Positions 45,540 to 55,541 of a stretch of DNA of 64,000 bases are shown piece after piece. The position numbers were made by a program, and so were the translations under genes. Under the pieces are notes generated by a model, which saw only the letters and a list, made by a program, of their open reading frames with translations, was not told the origin of the DNA and made no database searches. How positions within the stretch are numbered: the stretch's first letter is position 1; each line of letters starts with the position of its first letter. The stretch spans positions 1 to 64,000 of the forward strand of contig NZ_JPUX01000001.1 of NCBI RefSeq assembly GCF_000738675.1, given 5' to 3'. The stretch comes from Serratia nematodiphila DZ0503SBS1 (lineage in GTDB: Bacteria > Pseudomonadota > Gammaproteobacteria > Enterobacterales > Enterobacteriaceae).

Positions 45540-45717
45540 CGATTCCTGCGCTCTAAGCCTGCCCATATTCTGCGCCGCAGTGTAACATAGGCGCTGCCGG
45601 GCCGAGTTTTCCGCCTCGCATAACGCGGCGCGCCGCACAGCTTTCTCGTCAGCGAACCGATAATGGCGTGGGATCTTTGACAAGGCCTGCGGGTTATCGC
45701 TTTAATCGGAGCCATCT

Positions 45718-46323
45718 TTGTCCTTGATGCCATACGCCATGCTGAGAAAAACCCTCGCCATCGCCTGCCTGCTGCAGGCCGCCGCCAGCGCCTGGGCCGA
45801 ACCGCCCGCCGCCGAAGCGAAACCGACTGCGCCTTACCTGCTGGCCGGCGCGCCGACCTTCGATCTGACGGTGGTCAAGTTCCGCGAGAAATACAATCGC
45901 GACAACCCCAAGCTGCCGATTGGCGAATTCCGCGCCATTCCCGCCGCCGAAGACGATTCGCCGCTGCTGACGCGCGCCGCCAGTAAACTCAACGAAAACC
46001 TGTACGCCTCCACCGCACTGGAGAAAGGTACCGGTAAAATCAAAACGTTGCAGATCACGCATCTGCCGCTGCAGCAGGCCAATGAAGAAAAAGCCGCGCG
46101 CGCCATCGCCATCACCTACATGGCGGCGCTGATGCGTCAATTCGAACCGGCGCTGACGGTGGAACAGAGTCAGAACAAGGTGAACAGCCTGCTGGAAAAA
46201 GGCAAAGGATCGCGTTTTTACCAACAGCAGGTCGGCGCCATTCGCTATGTCGTCTCGGACAACGGCGATAAAGGCGTCACCTTCGCGGTTGAACCGATTA
46301 AGCTGGCGCTTTCCGAGCCGTAA
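45718..46323 (+). CDS. yiiQ: DUF1454 exported protein YiiQ
   Basis: This is a periplasmic protein of about 200 residues and unknown function. It has a signal peptide (MLRKTLAIACLLQAAASAWA, cleaved before EPP) and matches E. coli YiiQ over its length (RAASKLNENLYAS, VAVEPIKLALSE-like end). The start is uncertain: TTG 45718 is 6 bases after GGAG, whereas ATG 45727 and ATG 45739 are farther away but would give a more typical signal peptide. It lies between yiiR and tpiA, as in E. coli. Confidence 0.88.
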   Translation: MSLMPYAMLRKTLAIACLLQAAASAWAEPPAAEAKPTAPYLLAGAPTFDLTVVKFREKYNRDNPKLPIGEFRAIPAAEDDSPLLTRAASKLNENLYASTALEKGTGKIKTLQITHLPLQQANEEKAARAIAITYMAALMRQFEPALTVEQSQNKVNSLLEKGKGSRFYQQQVGAIRYVVSDNGDKGVTFAVEPIKLALSEP

Positions 46324-46450
46324 CGGCGCGGCATTTAATGACGAAAAGCAAAGCCTTCGCGCTTAATGATCTCTATACTGTTGGGCAGGTAAACTGCCGG
46401 TCCGGCAGTTGTCATTTCGACTCTCGCGTTCCCTAGTTGGAGGAAAAAAC

Positions 46451-47218
46451 ATGCGTCATCCATTAGTTATGGGTAACTGGAAGCTTAACGGCAGCACCCA
46501 CATGGTCAACGAACTGATCGCCGGTCTGCGCCATGAGCTGAGCAGCGTTGACGGCTGTGGCGTCGCCATCGCCCCGCCGGTGATGTATCTGGATCAGGCC
46601 AAGCATGCGCTGGCCGGCAGCCGCATCGCGCTGGGCGCGCAGAACGTGGACGTTAACCTGTCCGGCGCCTTCACCGGTGAAGTTTCCGCCAACATGCTGA
46701 AAGACGTCGGCGCTCAGTACATCATCATCGGCCACTCCGAGCGTCGCACCTACCACAAAGAAAGCGACGAAGTGATCGCCGAGAAATTCGCCGTGCTGAA
46801 AGAAGCTGGCCTGATCCCGGTGCTGTGCATCGGTGAAACCGAAGCGGAAAACGCCGCGGGCAAAACCGAAGAAGTATGCGCGCGCCAGATCGACGCCGTG
46901 CTGAAAACGCTGGGCGCACCGGCGATGAAAGGCACCGTGATCGCCTATGAGCCGGTCTGGGCCATCGGTACCGGCAAATCCGCCACCCCTGCGCAGGCGC
47001 AGGCCGTGCACAAATTTATCCGCGATCACATCGCCAAGCACGATGCCGCGGTTGCCGCTGAAATCATCATCCAGTACGGCGGTTCGGTGAACGACAAGAA
47101 CGCCGCAGAGCTGTTCTCCCAGCCGGACATCGACGGCGCGCTGGTTGGCGGCGCCTCGCTGAAAGCCGACGCTTTCGCCGTGATCGTCAAAGCCGCTGCC
47201 GCAGCGAAAAAAGCCTGA
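46451..47218 (+). CDS. tpiA: triosephosphate isomerase
   Basis: TpiA interconverts dihydroxyacetone phosphate and glyceraldehyde 3-phosphate. The 255-residue TIM barrel has the N-terminal GNWKLNG with the catalytic lysine, IGHSERR with the catalytic histidine near residue 96, the loop [11 protein letters not shown] with the catalytic glutamate near 167, and the phosphate-binding GGSV and GGASL. ATG 46451 follows a GGAGGAAA ribosome site. A bidirectional terminator follows. cdh, next to tpiA in E. coli, is missing. Confidence 0.98.
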   Translation: MRHPLVMGNWKLNGSTHMVNELIAGLRHELSSVDGCGVAIAPPVMYLDQAKHALAGSRIALGAQNVDVNLSGAFTGEVSANMLKDVGAQYIIIGHSERRTYHKESDEVIAEKFAVLKEAGLIPVLCIGETEAENAAGKTEEVCARQIDAVLKTLGAPAMKGTVIAYEPVWAIGTGKSATPAQAQAVHKFIRDHIAKHDAAVAAEIIIQYGGSVNDKNAAELFSQPDIDGALVGGASLKADAFAVIVKAAAAAKKA

Positions 47219-47236
47219 TTGCCTTAGGCTCGCCAT

Positions 47237-47265
47237 AAAAAAACCCCGGCAAGCCGGGGTTTTTT
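47237..47265. terminator. bidirectional terminator between tpiA and sbp
   Basis: The stem CCCCGG/CCGGGG with loop CAAG (or longer) is flanked by seven A residues and six T residues. It can stop transcription from both converging genes. Confidence 0.93.
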
Positions 47266-47284
47266 AATTGCCGCTCAACCGGCA

Positions 47285-48274
47285 TCAGCGTTTGCTGATT
47301 TCGTCGAACACGCCACCGGTGGCGAAGTGCACCTTCTGCGCTTCGGTCCAGCCGCCGAAGGTGTCATCCACGGTGAACAGCTTCAGCTGCGGGAACTGCC
47401 CGGCAAACTTGGCCGCCACCGCCGCATCGCGCGGGCGATAATAGTGCTGCGCCGCGATGGTCTGCCCTTCCGGCGAATACAGATATTTCAGGTAGGCGGT
47501 CGCCACCTCGCGGGTGCCGCGTTTATCGACCACCTTATCCACCACCGACACCGTCGGTTCGGCCAGAATCGATTCGCTCGGGGTGATGATCTCGAACTTG
47601 TCTTTGCCCAGCTCTTTCTCCGCCAGCAGCGCTTCGTTTTCCCAGGCGATCAGCACGTCGCCGATGCCGCGCTCAACGAAGGTGTTGGTCGAGCCGCGCG
47701 CGCCGGAATCCAGTACCTCTACGTTCTTGTACAGGTTTTTGACGAAGTCCTGCGCCTTGGCCTTATCGTTGTTGTTGTGGTGCAACGCGTAGCCCCAGGC
47801 GGCCAGGTAGTTCCAGCGGGCGCCGCCGGAGGTTTTCGGATTCGGGGTGATCACCGACACGCCCGGCTTGATCAAGTCAGGCCAGTCATGAATTTGTTTC
47901 GGATTGCCTTTGCGCACCAGGAAGACGATGGTCGAGGTGTAAGGCGCCGAGTTGTCCGGCAGGCGTTTGATCCAGTCTTTCTCAATGCGCCCGCGTTCGG
48001 CGATGGCGTCGACGTCATAGGCCAACGCCAGCGTCACCACGTCGGCCTCGATGCCGTTGATCACCGAAGTCGCCTGTTTGCCGGAGCCGCCGTGCGACTG
48101 ACGCACCGTCACCTTGTCGCCGGTTTCCGCCTGGTAGTGCTTGCTGAATGCCGTGTTGTAAGCCTGATAGAACTCACGCGTCGGATCGTATGACACGTTC
48201 AGCAACTGAATATCCTTCGCCATGGCGCCGGACGCCAACAGCACCAATGTCAGACCTACACCCCATTTACGCAT
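47285..48274 (-). CDS. sbp: periplasmic sulfate-binding protein
   Basis: Sbp delivers sulfate (and thiosulfate) to the CysAWT ABC transporter. The 329-residue protein, the same length as in E. coli, has a signal peptide of 19 residues ([19 protein letters not shown]). It shows the family stretches [25 protein letters not shown] and [20 protein letters not shown] 48274 is preceded by GGGAGAG; the frame opens 45 codons earlier without support. CysB activation is expected but I could not identify its degenerate site. Confidence 0.96.
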   Translation of the reverse strand: MRKWGVGLTLVLLASGAMAKDIQLLNVSYDPTREFYQAYNTAFSKHYQAETGDKVTVRQSHGGSGKQATSVINGIEADVVTLALAYDVDAIAERGRIEKDWIKRLPDNSAPYTSTIVFLVRKGNPKQIHDWPDLIKPGVSVITPNPKTSGGARWNYLAAWGYALHHNNNDKAKAQDFVKNLYKNVEVLDSGARGSTNTFVERGIGDVLIAWENEALLAEKELGKDKFEIITPSESILAEPTVSVVDKVVDKRGTREVATAYLKYLYSPEGQTIAAQHYYRPRDAAVAAKFAGQFPQLKLFTVDDTFGGWTEAQKVHFATGGVFDEISKR

Positions 48275-48409
48275 CGACAGGCTCTCCCAGAAAATTAACG
48301 CAACCTCAATCGGTTGATTTAGCATCAGAGCCTGCCAGAAACTTTCCCGGCAATTAAAGAATAAAAAATTTTGGGCTAGATGATTCTGGAATATGTCACC
48401 GGCGAGCAT

Positions 48410-48436
48410 AAAAAAGCCCCCGCAAGCGGAGGCTTT
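48410..48436 (-). terminator. intrinsic terminator of pfkA
   Basis: On the minus strand, a stem GCCTCCGC/GCGGGGGC (one G-U) with a very short loop is followed by six T residues, 14 bases after the pfkA stop codon. Confidence 0.85.
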
Positions 48437-48450
48437 CGGCGAGCGGCGAA

Positions 48451-49413
48451 TCAGTACAGCTTTTTCGCCGTTTCCAGCCAGTCGCCCTTGAACGGACGCT
48501 TCATGTTTTCGATCGCGTCGATGATGTCGTGATGCACCATCTTTTCGTTCTGGATACCGACGCAGCGGCCGCCGTAACCCTGCAGCAGCAGTTCGATGGC
48601 GTAGGCGCCCATGCGTGAGGCCAGGATGCGGTCATAGGCGACCGGTGAACCGCCGCGTTGAATGTGGCCCAGCACGGTGGCGCGGGTTTCACGCTTGGTT
48701 TCCTGCTCGATGTGGCGCGCCAGCTCATCGATATCGCAGATGTGCTCGGTGATCGCCACGATGGCGTGCTTTTTGCCCTTGGCGATACCGGCCTTGATTT
48801 CGCACACCAGATCTTCGCGATTGAATTCGATTTCAGGCAGCACGATGAATTCGCAGCCGCCGGCAATCGCCGCCGCCAGCGTCAGATCGCCGCAGTAACG
48901 GCCCATCACTTCCACGATAGAGATGCGCTGGTGCGACGAGGAGGTATCGCGCAGGCGGTCGATCGCTTCCACCACGGTTTCCAGCGCGGTGAAGTAACCG
49001 ATGGTGTAGTCGGTACCGGCGACATCGTTATCGATGGTGCCTGGCAGGCCGATGCACGGGAAGCCTTCTTCCGTCAGGCGTTTGGCGCCCATGTAGGAAC
49101 CGTCGCCGCCGATCACCACCAGCGCGTCGATGCCGCGATTCTTCAGGTTTTCAATCGCCTTGGCGCGCACGTTTTCATCCCTGAATTCCGGGAAGCGGGC
49201 AGAACCGAGGAAGGTGCCGCCGCGATTGATCATGTCGGACACGCTATAGCGGTCCAGCTGCTCCATGCGATCTTCGTACAAGCCAAGGTAGCCATCGTAA
49301 ATACCAAAAACTTCCAGACCTTCTGAAAGCGCAGAACGCACAACGCCGCGGATTGCAGCGTTCATACCCGGCGAATCACCGCCGCTCGTCAGTACACCGA
49401 TTTTCTTGATCAT
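48451..49413 (-). CDS. pfkA: ATP-dependent 6-phosphofructokinase I
   Basis: PfkA phosphorylates fructose 6-phosphate, the main control point of glycolysis. The 320-residue protein, the standard length, has [15 protein letters not shown] near residue 9, the ATP site GGDGSYMGA near 102, the catalytic [11 protein letters not shown] near 124, and the substrate motif [10 protein letters not shown] near 168. ATG 49413 ([10 protein letters not shown]) matches the family; the frame opens nine codons earlier. The gap to fieF (49414-49644) contains only promoter-like A/T-rich DNA. Confidence 0.98.
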   Translation of the reverse strand: MIKKIGVLTSGGDSPGMNAAIRGVVRSALSEGLEVFGIYDGYLGLYEDRMEQLDRYSVSDMINRGGTFLGSARFPEFRDENVRAKAIENLKNRGIDALVVIGGDGSYMGAKRLTEEGFPCIGLPGTIDNDVAGTDYTIGYFTALETVVEAIDRLRDTSSSHQRISIVEVMGRYCGDLTLAAAIAGGCEFIVLPEIEFNREDLVCEIKAGIAKGKKHAIVAITEHICDIDELARHIEQETKRETRATVLGHIQRGGSPVAYDRILASRMGAYAIELLLQGYGGRCVGIQNEKMVHHDIIDAIENMKRPFKGDWLETAKKLY

Positions 49414-49644
49414 GACTACCTCTGAACTGTGTAGATGCAATTTCTTAAGAATTCTGTCTCCGCCGATCGTCTTGAAACCTCTCCGGCTGCAGAAAACCAG
49501 CTTTACGGCTTATTGCTGGATATTATATCAAAAACACCCAGCTGAATTGATTCAAGTCACGCAATATAACGGTTAAAACACCGCATGGCACGCTGAGCTA
49601 ACTCAGATATTCATGATAATACGTTGCGCTATGCCTCTATATGA

Positions 49645-50547
49645 TTATAGCTCCCAATGCCCCTGCCTACCCGGCGGCACCACGGAGCACGGATCCAGGT
49701 GAATGATGACGTCCGCCCCCGCAAAACGTTGCCGCAGGGCTTGTTCCACCTGATCGGCCAACCGGTGCGCCTCGCGCAGCGGCAGCGTGTCCTCCATCTC
49801 CAGATGCAGCTGGATGAAACGCGTCGGCCCCGACTGACGCGTGCGCAGATCGTGTGCGCCTTTCACGCCGGGCCAGGAGGAAACCACGGCGATAATCGCC
49901 TGGCGCTCATCATCCGGCAACGCCCGATCCAACAGCGACTGCACCGCTTCATAGCCCATGCGCAGCGCGCTATAGAGGATGTAAACGCCGATGCCCAGCG
50001 CGAACAACGCATCCGCCCGTTGGAAGCCGTACCAGCTTAGCCCAAGAGCGATAAGAATAGCACCATTCATCATGACATCTGACTGATAATGCAGCATATC
50101 TGCGCGTACGGCCTGACTGCGCGTTTTTCTGACCACCCAGCGTTGATAGGTGACCAGAATCAGCGTGCTGACCAACGCTATCACCGTCACCACGACCCCG
50201 ACACCGGGATCGCGCAGCGTTTGCGGTGCGTACAGGTGCTGGAAGCCGGTGAGGAACAAAAACAGGGCGGAGCCGGAAATAAACATGCTTTGCGCCAGCG
50301 CCGCCAGCGATTCCGCTTTGCCGTGGCCGAAAGTGTGCTCGGCATCGGCCGGCTGCAGCGAATAGCGCACCACCAGAAGGTTGGTCAGCGAGGCGGCGAT
50401 ATCGACCAACGAATCCACCAGCGCCGCCAACAGGCTGACCGAACCGGTGTGGTACCAGGCGACGATTTTGATCAACAGCAGCGACGACGCCAGCGCGGTT
50501 GCTGCCAACGCGGCGGACTTTACCAGGCGTGCATAGCGCTGTTCCAT
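49645..50547 (-). CDS. fieF: cation-efflux pump FieF (YiiP)
   Basis: FieF exports Fe(II), Zn(II) and other divalent cations in exchange for protons in the inner membrane. The 300-residue CDF-family protein has six membrane spans and the tetrahedral metal-site residues in [13 protein letters not shown] (about residues 42-52) and [12 protein letters not shown] (about 149-160). Its C-terminal cytoplasmic domain ([23 protein letters not shown]) binds a second metal pair. It lies 131 bases downstream of cpxP on the same strand, as in E. coli. Confidence 0.97.
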   Translation of the reverse strand: MEQRYARLVKSAALAATALASSLLLIKIVAWYHTGSVSLLAALVDSLVDIAASLTNLLVVRYSLQPADAEHTFGHGKAESLAALAQSMFISGSALFLFLTGFQHLYAPQTLRDPGVGVVVTVIALVSTLILVTYQRWVVRKTRSQAVRADMLHYQSDVMMNGAILIALGLSWYGFQRADALFALGIGVYILYSALRMGYEAVQSLLDRALPDDERQAIIAVVSSWPGVKGAHDLRTRQSGPTRFIQLHLEMEDTLPLREAHRLADQVEQALRQRFAGADVIIHLDPCSVVPPGRQGHWEL

Positions 50548-50597
50548 AAGGGGCCCCGGCTAAAAGGTGTGGCGCTCAATATAGCGAAATGTCGGAT

Positions 50598-50656
50598 AAA
50601 AAAAACCCCGCCATCATGGCGGGGAAGACAGGGATGGTGTCTATGGCAAGGAAAAA
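50598..50656 (-). ncRNA. cpxQ: CpxQ sRNA, 3' UTR of cpxP
   Basis: On the minus strand the 3' end of the cpxP transcript reads TTTTTCCTTGCCATAGACAC, then the CCATCCCTGTCTTCC segment, and ends in a CCCCGCCAT/ATGGCGGGG hairpin with eight T residues. This matches the CpxQ RNA of E. coli and Salmonella as I recall it, including the two seed regions. CpxQ is cut from cpxP mRNA by RNase E and acts with Hfq to repress envelope protein mRNAs. The 5' end is inferred from the known cleavage site. Confidence 0.87.
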
Positions 50657-50678
50657 CAGGGGACTACTCAGTCGTACT

Positions 50679-51158
50679 TCACTTCTGGGCAGAAGCTTGC
50701 TGCAAACCAGAAATTTGCTGCTCCATCTGCTGCATGCGCTGCTGATGTTTCTGGTCTAAAACACTTTTTTGCTCTGGCGTCAGCAGGTTATACATTTGGT
50801 TGCGCACCCGGGCCATTTCCACCTGGCGCTTGACCTGCTGTTGGGCCATCTTTTCCGCCTGGGCGTACACGGCGGCTTCATCAAATTTCTCTGCGGTCAC
50901 CAGTTTATGCATGGCTTCCATTTCAGCTACATTGACACCAGGCAGATCGTGCCGGGCCTGGCGCATCAAATCGCGCATTTGCTGGCGCTGCTGTTCGCTG
51001 AGGCTGACACCGTCGAACATATGGTGCTGGCCGGGTATTCGGGTCATCGCGTCGTTGCCGGGAGGTTGGGCTGTGTCCGGTATAGTGTCGGCAGCGAAGG
51101 CAGCGGTCGAACCAATTGCCAGCAGTGATGCCATAACTAATGCGGTCACCTTACGCAT
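50679..51158 (-). CDS. cpxP: periplasmic Cpx-pathway inhibitor and chaperone CpxP
   Basis: CpxP binds the periplasmic domain of CpxA to damp the response and escorts misfolded proteins to DegP. The 159-residue protein has a 22-residue signal peptide (ending STAAFA), then a helical hairpin domain with LTxxQ-like repeats ([14 protein letters not shown] and [13 protein letters not shown]). It is divergent from cpxR with a perfect CpxR box between them. Its 3' UTR carries the CpxQ sRNA. Confidence 0.95.
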   Translation of the reverse strand: MRKVTALVMASLLAIGSTAAFAADTIPDTAQPPGNDAMTRIPGQHHMFDGVSLSEQQRQQMRDLMRQARHDLPGVNVAEMEAMHKLVTAEKFDEAAVYAQAEKMAQQQVKRQVEMARVRNQMYNLLTPEQKSVLDQKHQQRMQQMEQQISGLQQASAQK

Positions 51159-51238
51159 TTCAACTCCTCAAGCTTTCTCACTTTGCGAATCAACGAGGAG
51201 CAGTGTACCGCCACACCTGAAAACCTGCGTCAGTGCAT

Positions 51239-51253
51239 GTAAAACTACGTAAA
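51239..51253. promoter_or_regulatory. CpxR box between cpxP and cpxRA
   Basis: GTAAA-ACTAC-GTAAA is a perfect match to the CpxR consensus GTAAA-N5-GTAAA. It lies 81 bases upstream of cpxP and 54 bases upstream of cpxR, so phosphorylated CpxR can control both. Confidence 0.92.
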
Positions 51254-51306
51254 GTCATGGAATGGCAACAGTTGATGACGTATTTTGCGTCTGGAGGTAA
51301 ATCATA

Positions 51307-52005
51307 ATGAACAAGATTCTGTTAGTTGACGACGACCGCGAGTTGACCTCGCTGTTAAAAGAACTGCTTGAAATGGAAGGTTTTAATATCGTCGTCGCGC
51401 ACGATGGCGAGCAGGCGTTGTCGCTGCTGGACAGCTCCGTCGATCTGCTGCTGCTCGACATCATGATGCCGAAGAAAAACGGCATCGATACGCTGAAAGA
51501 ACTGCGCCAACATCACCAGACGCCGGTCATCATGCTGACCGCGCGCGGCAGCGAGCTGGACCGCGTGCTGGGCCTGGAGCTGGGCGCCGATGATTACCTG
51601 CCGAAACCCTTCAACGATCGCGAGCTGGTCGCGCGCATTCGCGCCATTCTGCGCCGTTCCAACTGGAGCGAACAGCAGCAACAGGTCGACAGCGGCGCCC
51701 CGACGCTGGATGTCGATGGCCTGCAGCTGAACCCCGGCCGCCAGGAGGCCAGCTTCGACGGCCAGGTGCTGGATCTGACCGGCACCGAGTTCACCCTGCT
51801 GTATCTGCTGGCGCAGCATCTCGGCCAGGTGGTGTCGCGCGAACTGCTGAGCCAGGAAGTGCTGGGCAAACGCCTGACTCCGTTCGATCGCGCCATCGAC
51901 ATGCACATCTCCAACCTGCGGCGTAAGCTGCCGGATCGCAAAGACGGGCATCCGTGGTTCAAAACCCTGCGCGGGCGTGGTTATTTGATGGTATCTGCAA
52001 CATGA
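51307..52005 (+). CDS. cpxR: envelope stress response regulator CpxR
   Basis: CpxR is an OmpR-type response regulator that activates envelope protein-folding factors. The 232-residue protein has a receiver domain (acidic DDD at 8-10, phosphoacceptor Asp51 in LLLLDIMMP, Lys in YLPKPF) and a winged-helix DNA-binding domain (about 135-230, with TGTEFTLLYLLAQH and RAIDMHISNLRRKL). Its stop codon overlaps the cpxA start by four bases (ATGA), so translation is coupled. Confidence 0.98.
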   Translation: MNKILLVDDDRELTSLLKELLEMEGFNIVVAHDGEQALSLLDSSVDLLLLDIMMPKKNGIDTLKELRQHHQTPVIMLTARGSELDRVLGLELGADDYLPKPFNDRELVARIRAILRRSNWSEQQQQVDSGAPTLDVDGLQLNPGRQEASFDGQVLDLTGTEFTLLYLLAQHLGQVVSRELLSQEVLGKRLTPFDRAIDMHISNLRRKLPDRKDGHPWFKTLRGRGYLMVSAT

Positions 52006-53396
52006 TCAACAGTTTGACGGCACGCATCTTCGCCATTTTCTGGTTCACGTTAGCCCTGGTGCTAATGCTGGTGCTGATGGTGCCCAAGCTCGACTCCCGC
52101 CAAATGACCTCGCTGCTCGACAGCGAGCAGCGGCAGGGGTTGATGCTGGAACAGCACGTCGAGGCCGAGCTGCAAAACGATCCGGCCAACGATCTGATGT
52201 GGTGGCGCCGCCTGTTCCGCGCCATCGACAAATGGGCGCCGCCGGGCCAACGCCTGCTGCTGGTCACCAGCGAAGGCCGGGTGATCGGCGCGCAGCGCAA
52301 CGAAATGCAGATCGTCCGCAACTTCATCGGCCAATCCGATAACTCGGATCATCCGAAGAAGAAAAAATACGGCCGCGTCGAGCTGGTCGGGCCGTTCGCG
52401 GTGCGCGACGGCGAAGACAACTATCAGCTGTACCTGATCCGTCCCGCCAACAGCCCGCAATCCGACTTCATCAACCTGATGTTCGACCGGCCGCTGCTGC
52501 TGCTGATCGTCACCATGCTGATCAGCGCCCCGCTGCTGCTGTGGCTGGCCTGGAGCCTGGCGAAGCCGGCGCGCAAGCTGAAGAACGCCGCCGATGACGT
52601 GGCGCGCGGCAACCTGAAGCAGCATCCGGAGCTGGAGGCCGGTCCGCAGGAATTCCTGGCCACCGGCGCCAGCTTCAACCAAATGGTCAGCGCGCTGGAG
52701 CGCATGATGAACGCGCAGCAGCGGCTGATCTCGGACATCTCGCACGAGCTGCGCACGCCGCTGACTCGCCTGCAGCTGGCCACCGCGCTGATGCGCCGCC
52801 GCCACGGCGAAGGCCACGAACTGGCGCGCATCGAAACCGAAGCGCAGCGGCTGGATTCGATGATCAACGATCTGCTGGCGCTGTCGCGCGGGCAGCAGAA
52901 GAGCGAGCTGGCGCGCGAGCAGTTGAAGGCCAACGAGCTGTGGGCCGACGTGCTGGACAACGCCCGTTTCGAAGCCGAACAGATGGGCAAGCAGCTGGAG
53001 ATCGCTGCGCCGCCCGGCCCGTGGACGCTGTTCGGCAACGCGAGCGCGCTGGACAGCGCATTGGAAAACATCGTGCGCAACGCCCTGCGTTATTCGCACA
53101 CCCGCATCGCCGTGGCGTTCAGCGCCGACAATCAGGGCGTGACCATCCAGGTTGACGACGACGGCCCCGGCGTCAGCGCCGAAGATCGCGAGCAGATTTT
53201 CCGCCCGTTCTACCGCACCGATGAGGCGCGCGACCGTGAGTCCGGCGGCACCGGCCTTGGCCTGGCGATCGTCGAGGCGGCGGTCAATCAGCATCGCGGC
53301 TGGGTGAAGGCCGAAGACAGCCCGCTTGGCGGTCTGCGGCTGGTGCTGTGGCTGCCGCTGCATCATCAACGCCTATCGTCTAAGACAGAACAGTAA
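52002..53396 (+). CDS. cpxA: envelope stress sensor histidine kinase CpxA
   Basis: CpxA is the inner membrane sensor that phosphorylates or dephosphorylates CpxR. The 464-residue protein has two membrane helices (about residues 8-28 and 164-185) flanking a periplasmic sensor domain, then a HAMP region, the phosphoacceptor His248 in [12 protein letters not shown], and an ATPase domain with N, G1 and G2 boxes ([32 protein letters not shown]). ATG 52002 overlaps the cpxR stop codon; upstream codons in the frame lie within cpxR. Confidence 0.98.
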   Translation: MINSLTARIFAIFWFTLALVLMLVLMVPKLDSRQMTSLLDSEQRQGLMLEQHVEAELQNDPANDLMWWRRLFRAIDKWAPPGQRLLLVTSEGRVIGAQRNEMQIVRNFIGQSDNSDHPKKKKYGRVELVGPFAVRDGEDNYQLYLIRPANSPQSDFINLMFDRPLLLLIVTMLISAPLLLWLAWSLAKPARKLKNAADDVARGNLKQHPELEAGPQEFLATGASFNQMVSALERMMNAQQRLISDISHELRTPLTRLQLATALMRRRHGEGHELARIETEAQRLDSMINDLLALSRGQQKSELAREQLKANELWADVLDNARFEAEQMGKQLEIAAPPGPWTLFGNASALDSALENIVRNALRYSHTRIAVAFSADNQGVTIQVDDDGPGVSAEDREQIFRPFYRTDEARDRESGGTGLGLAIVEAAVNQHRGWVKAEDSPLGGLRLVLWLPLHHQRLSSKTEQ

Positions 53397-53412
53397 GAGT
53401 TTGCTATCCTGC

Positions 53413-53432
53413 GCCCCTCGTTCACGAGGGGC
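53413..53432 (+). promoter_or_regulatory. hairpin covering the trmL ribosome binding site
   Basis: A perfect 8-base-pair stem (GCCCCTCG with CGAGGGGC) and TTCA loop lies between cpxA and trmL. The only good Shine-Dalgarno sequence for trmL, GAGGGG at 53426-53431, is inside the 3' arm. The fold would block ribosome binding when formed. Confidence 0.55.
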
Positions 53433-53439
53433 CTGCAAC

Positions 53440-53913
53440 ATGCTGAACATCGTTTTATTTGAACCCGAAATTCCACCCAATACCGGCAATATCATCCGCC
53501 TGTGCGCCAATACCGGCTTTAATCTGCATCTGATCGAACCGCTGGGTTTTCCGTGGGACGACAAGCGTCTGCGCCGCGCCGGACTGGATTACCATGAGTT
53601 CACCCGCGTCCACCGTCATGCCGACTACGCCGCTTTTCTCGCCGCCGAGGAGCCGCAACGGCTGTTTGCTCTCACGACCAAAGGCACGCCGGCGCACAGC
53701 GCCGTCAGCTATCAGGCCGGCGACTACCTGCTGTTCGGCCCGGAAACGCGCGGGTTGCCCGCCGACATCCTCGATGCGCTGCCCGCGCAGCAAAAAATCC
53801 GCATCCCGATGCAGGCGCAAAGCCGCAGCATGAACCTGTCGAATGCCGTCGCGGTGGTGGTTTATGAAGCCTGGCGGCAGCTGGACTATGCCGGCGCGCT
53901 GATCAAGGCGTAA
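53440..53913 (+). CDS. trmL: tRNA (cytidine/uridine-34-2'-O)-methyltransferase TrmL
   Basis: TrmL (YibK) methylates the ribose at wobble position 34 of two leucine tRNAs. The 157-residue SPOUT-class enzyme has the N-terminal [18 protein letters not shown] and the knot motifs [11 protein letters not shown] near residue 100 and [17 protein letters not shown] near 130. The start is ATG 53440; the longer frame from 53326 overlaps cpxA and lacks support. It follows cpxA by 43 bases. A short hairpin occupies the intervening DNA. Confidence 0.97.
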   Translation: MLNIVLFEPEIPPNTGNIIRLCANTGFNLHLIEPLGFPWDDKRLRRAGLDYHEFTRVHRHADYAAFLAAEEPQRLFALTTKGTPAHSAVSYQAGDYLLFGPETRGLPADILDALPAQQKIRIPMQAQSRSMNLSNAVAVVVYEAWRQLDYAGALIKA

Positions 53914-53974
53914 TCCGCAACGACGCGCCATACTGAAGGAGGCATCGTTGCGATGCTCTCTCCAGGAACGGCAC

Positions 53975-54748
53975 ATGGCTTTCGTCGAGGATATTGTCAC
54001 CCAGCTTCGCCGGCTCGAGTCGGCGCTGAACGAAGCGCTACAGCGGCTGCAACAGGCGCCGGACAGCGAAGCGCTGCACGATTTGCGCGTCACTCTGCGC
54101 CGTATCCGCAGCCTGCTGCGCCCGTTGCGCGGTTGCCCCGGCGCAACGCGGCTCGATCGGGCCGCCGCCCAGTTGGGCAGGCTCACGACGCCGCTGCGCG
54201 ATCTCGAGGTGCTGATCGCCGAACTGGCGCACCATCACCTGGATTGGCAGGCCAACGTGCGCCAGAGCGATTTTCAGGCCCGCTGCCGCCAACTGCTCGC
54301 CAACCCGCAGCTCATCAGCTTCCCTTCGCTATTGCACGCCTGGCCGCACCGCTTTCGCCGCACCGCGCAACGCGCCGCCAAACACCGTGTGAACCGACGC
54401 CTGCAGCGCCAACAGCGGCAATTGCGCAGGGCATTGGCTGATATCGGCTACGATCGCCACCGTCTGCGGCTGCTGGTTAAACGCCTGCGTTACGCGGCCG
54501 AAGCCTATCCGCAGAGCCTTCCCCTCTCTCCCGCCGCGATGGCGAGCCTGAAAGCGGCGCAAAACGCCCTCGGTGATTGGCACGACCGGGAGGTTTGGTG
54601 CCTGCAAGCCGAGCATCAGGCGGATCTCTGGCTCTTGTTGCCCCGGTGGCAAGCTGAGCAACGCCAGGCGCTGGTCAGAGCGGACGCCTTGCTCGCCGCC
54701 TTATCACCGGCACTGGCGGCGAAAACCGGCGGCGCATCACGATCCTGA
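53975..54748 (+). CDS. CHAD domain protein (putative polyphosphate-binding)
   Basis: This 257-residue, arginine-rich, alpha-helical protein fits the CHAD domain: EALHDLRVTLRRIRSLLR near residue 33 and YDRHRLRLLVKRLRYAAE near 160 are the paired basic helices with conserved histidines. CHAD domains bind inorganic polyphosphate, as shown for bacterial and plant members. ATG 53975 has AGGAA 7 bases upstream; a TTG at 53948 is less likely. It is a stand-alone domain, with no CYTH triphosphatase fused or adjacent. Its function in this organism is unknown. Confidence 0.83.
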   Translation: MAFVEDIVTQLRRLESALNEALQRLQQAPDSEALHDLRVTLRRIRSLLRPLRGCPGATRLDRAAAQLGRLTTPLRDLEVLIAELAHHHLDWQANVRQSDFQARCRQLLANPQLISFPSLLHAWPHRFRRTAQRAAKHRVNRRLQRQQRQLRRALADIGYDRHRLRLLVKRLRYAAEAYPQSLPLSPAAMASLKAAQNALGDWHDREVWCLQAEHQADLWLLLPRWQAEQRQALVRADALLAALSPALAAKTGGASRS

Positions 54749-54852
54749 AAAAAGGCCGCAGCAGGGCACGCCCGGCCCCGAAAAAGCCCGATGAGGCGCA
54801 GATAATGCGCTATGTTTTGTAAGGGTAATCACCACTCATCATAGGAAACCAT

Positions 54853-55524
54853 ATGAAGAAACAACGTTTGAGCGTTGCCATGGCGGTTCTGGCGGCGGGC
54901 CTGTTGCTGGCGGGCTGCTCGTCCAAAGTCACCCAAACGAATCAATATTCGGGGTTCCTGCCGGACTACAGCAAGCTGCAGGAAACCAGCTCGCCAAGCG
55001 GCCATAAAACGCTGCGTTGGATCGATCCCAACTTTAAAGAGTCGAATTATCGCGGCGTGTATGTCGCTCCCGTGGTTTATTACCCGGCGGCTAAACCCAC
55101 CGCCCGCGTCAGCCAACAAACGCTGGACAAAATTAGAAACTATACCGACCAAAGCGTGAGAAAAGCGGTGGCCGAGCGCACTACCGTTTTGAATAACCCG
55201 ACAGGTTCCCGCGTGCTGTTGGCCAAAGTCGCGATTACCGCCGTGTCTGCCGAAGATGAGGATATGAAATTCTATGAAGTGGTGCCGGTAGCGGCCGTGG
55301 TGGCCAGCACCATGGCCGCCACTGGCCACCGGACGCAAAACACCACGCTGTTCCTGGAAGCGCAGTTGATCGATCAGGATAGCGGTAAAACGGTGCTGGA
55401 AGTGGTGCGCAAGAGTTACGGCAAAACCGTCAACAACGACAGCGCGCCAGTCACGGAACAAGAAGTCAAAGCGGCGATCGATGACATGGTCAACGACATC
55501 GTCACGTTCCCGAAACAGGGCTGA
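54853..55524 (+). CDS. DUF3313 family lipoprotein
   Basis: This is a 223-residue predicted lipoprotein. It has a basic N-terminus, a hydrophobic core and the lipobox LLAGCSSK (Cys22), followed by the family-typical YSGFLPDYSKLQE segment. The mature protein contains a two-layer domain with VAPVVYYP and ALFLEAQLIDQDSGKTVLE-type stretches. Position +2 after the cysteine is serine, which favours outer membrane sorting. Its function is unknown. It lies between the CHAD gene and cysE and is convergent with cysE across a hairpin. Confidence 0.85.
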   Translation: MKKQRLSVAMAVLAAGLLLAGCSSKVTQTNQYSGFLPDYSKLQETSSPSGHKTLRWIDPNFKESNYRGVYVAPVVYYPAAKPTARVSQQTLDKIRNYTDQSVRKAVAERTTVLNNPTGSRVLLAKVAITAVSAEDEDMKFYEVVPVAAVVASTMAATGHRTQNTTLFLEAQLIDQDSGKTVLEVVRKSYGKTVNNDSAPVTEQEVKAAIDDMVNDIVTFPKQG

Positions 55525-55541
55525 CCACCGCCTGAAAAACA

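Noticed and set aside
46725..46935. Small minus-strand frames opposite tpiA
   Set aside because: They are antisense to the conserved catalytic region and have no independent support.
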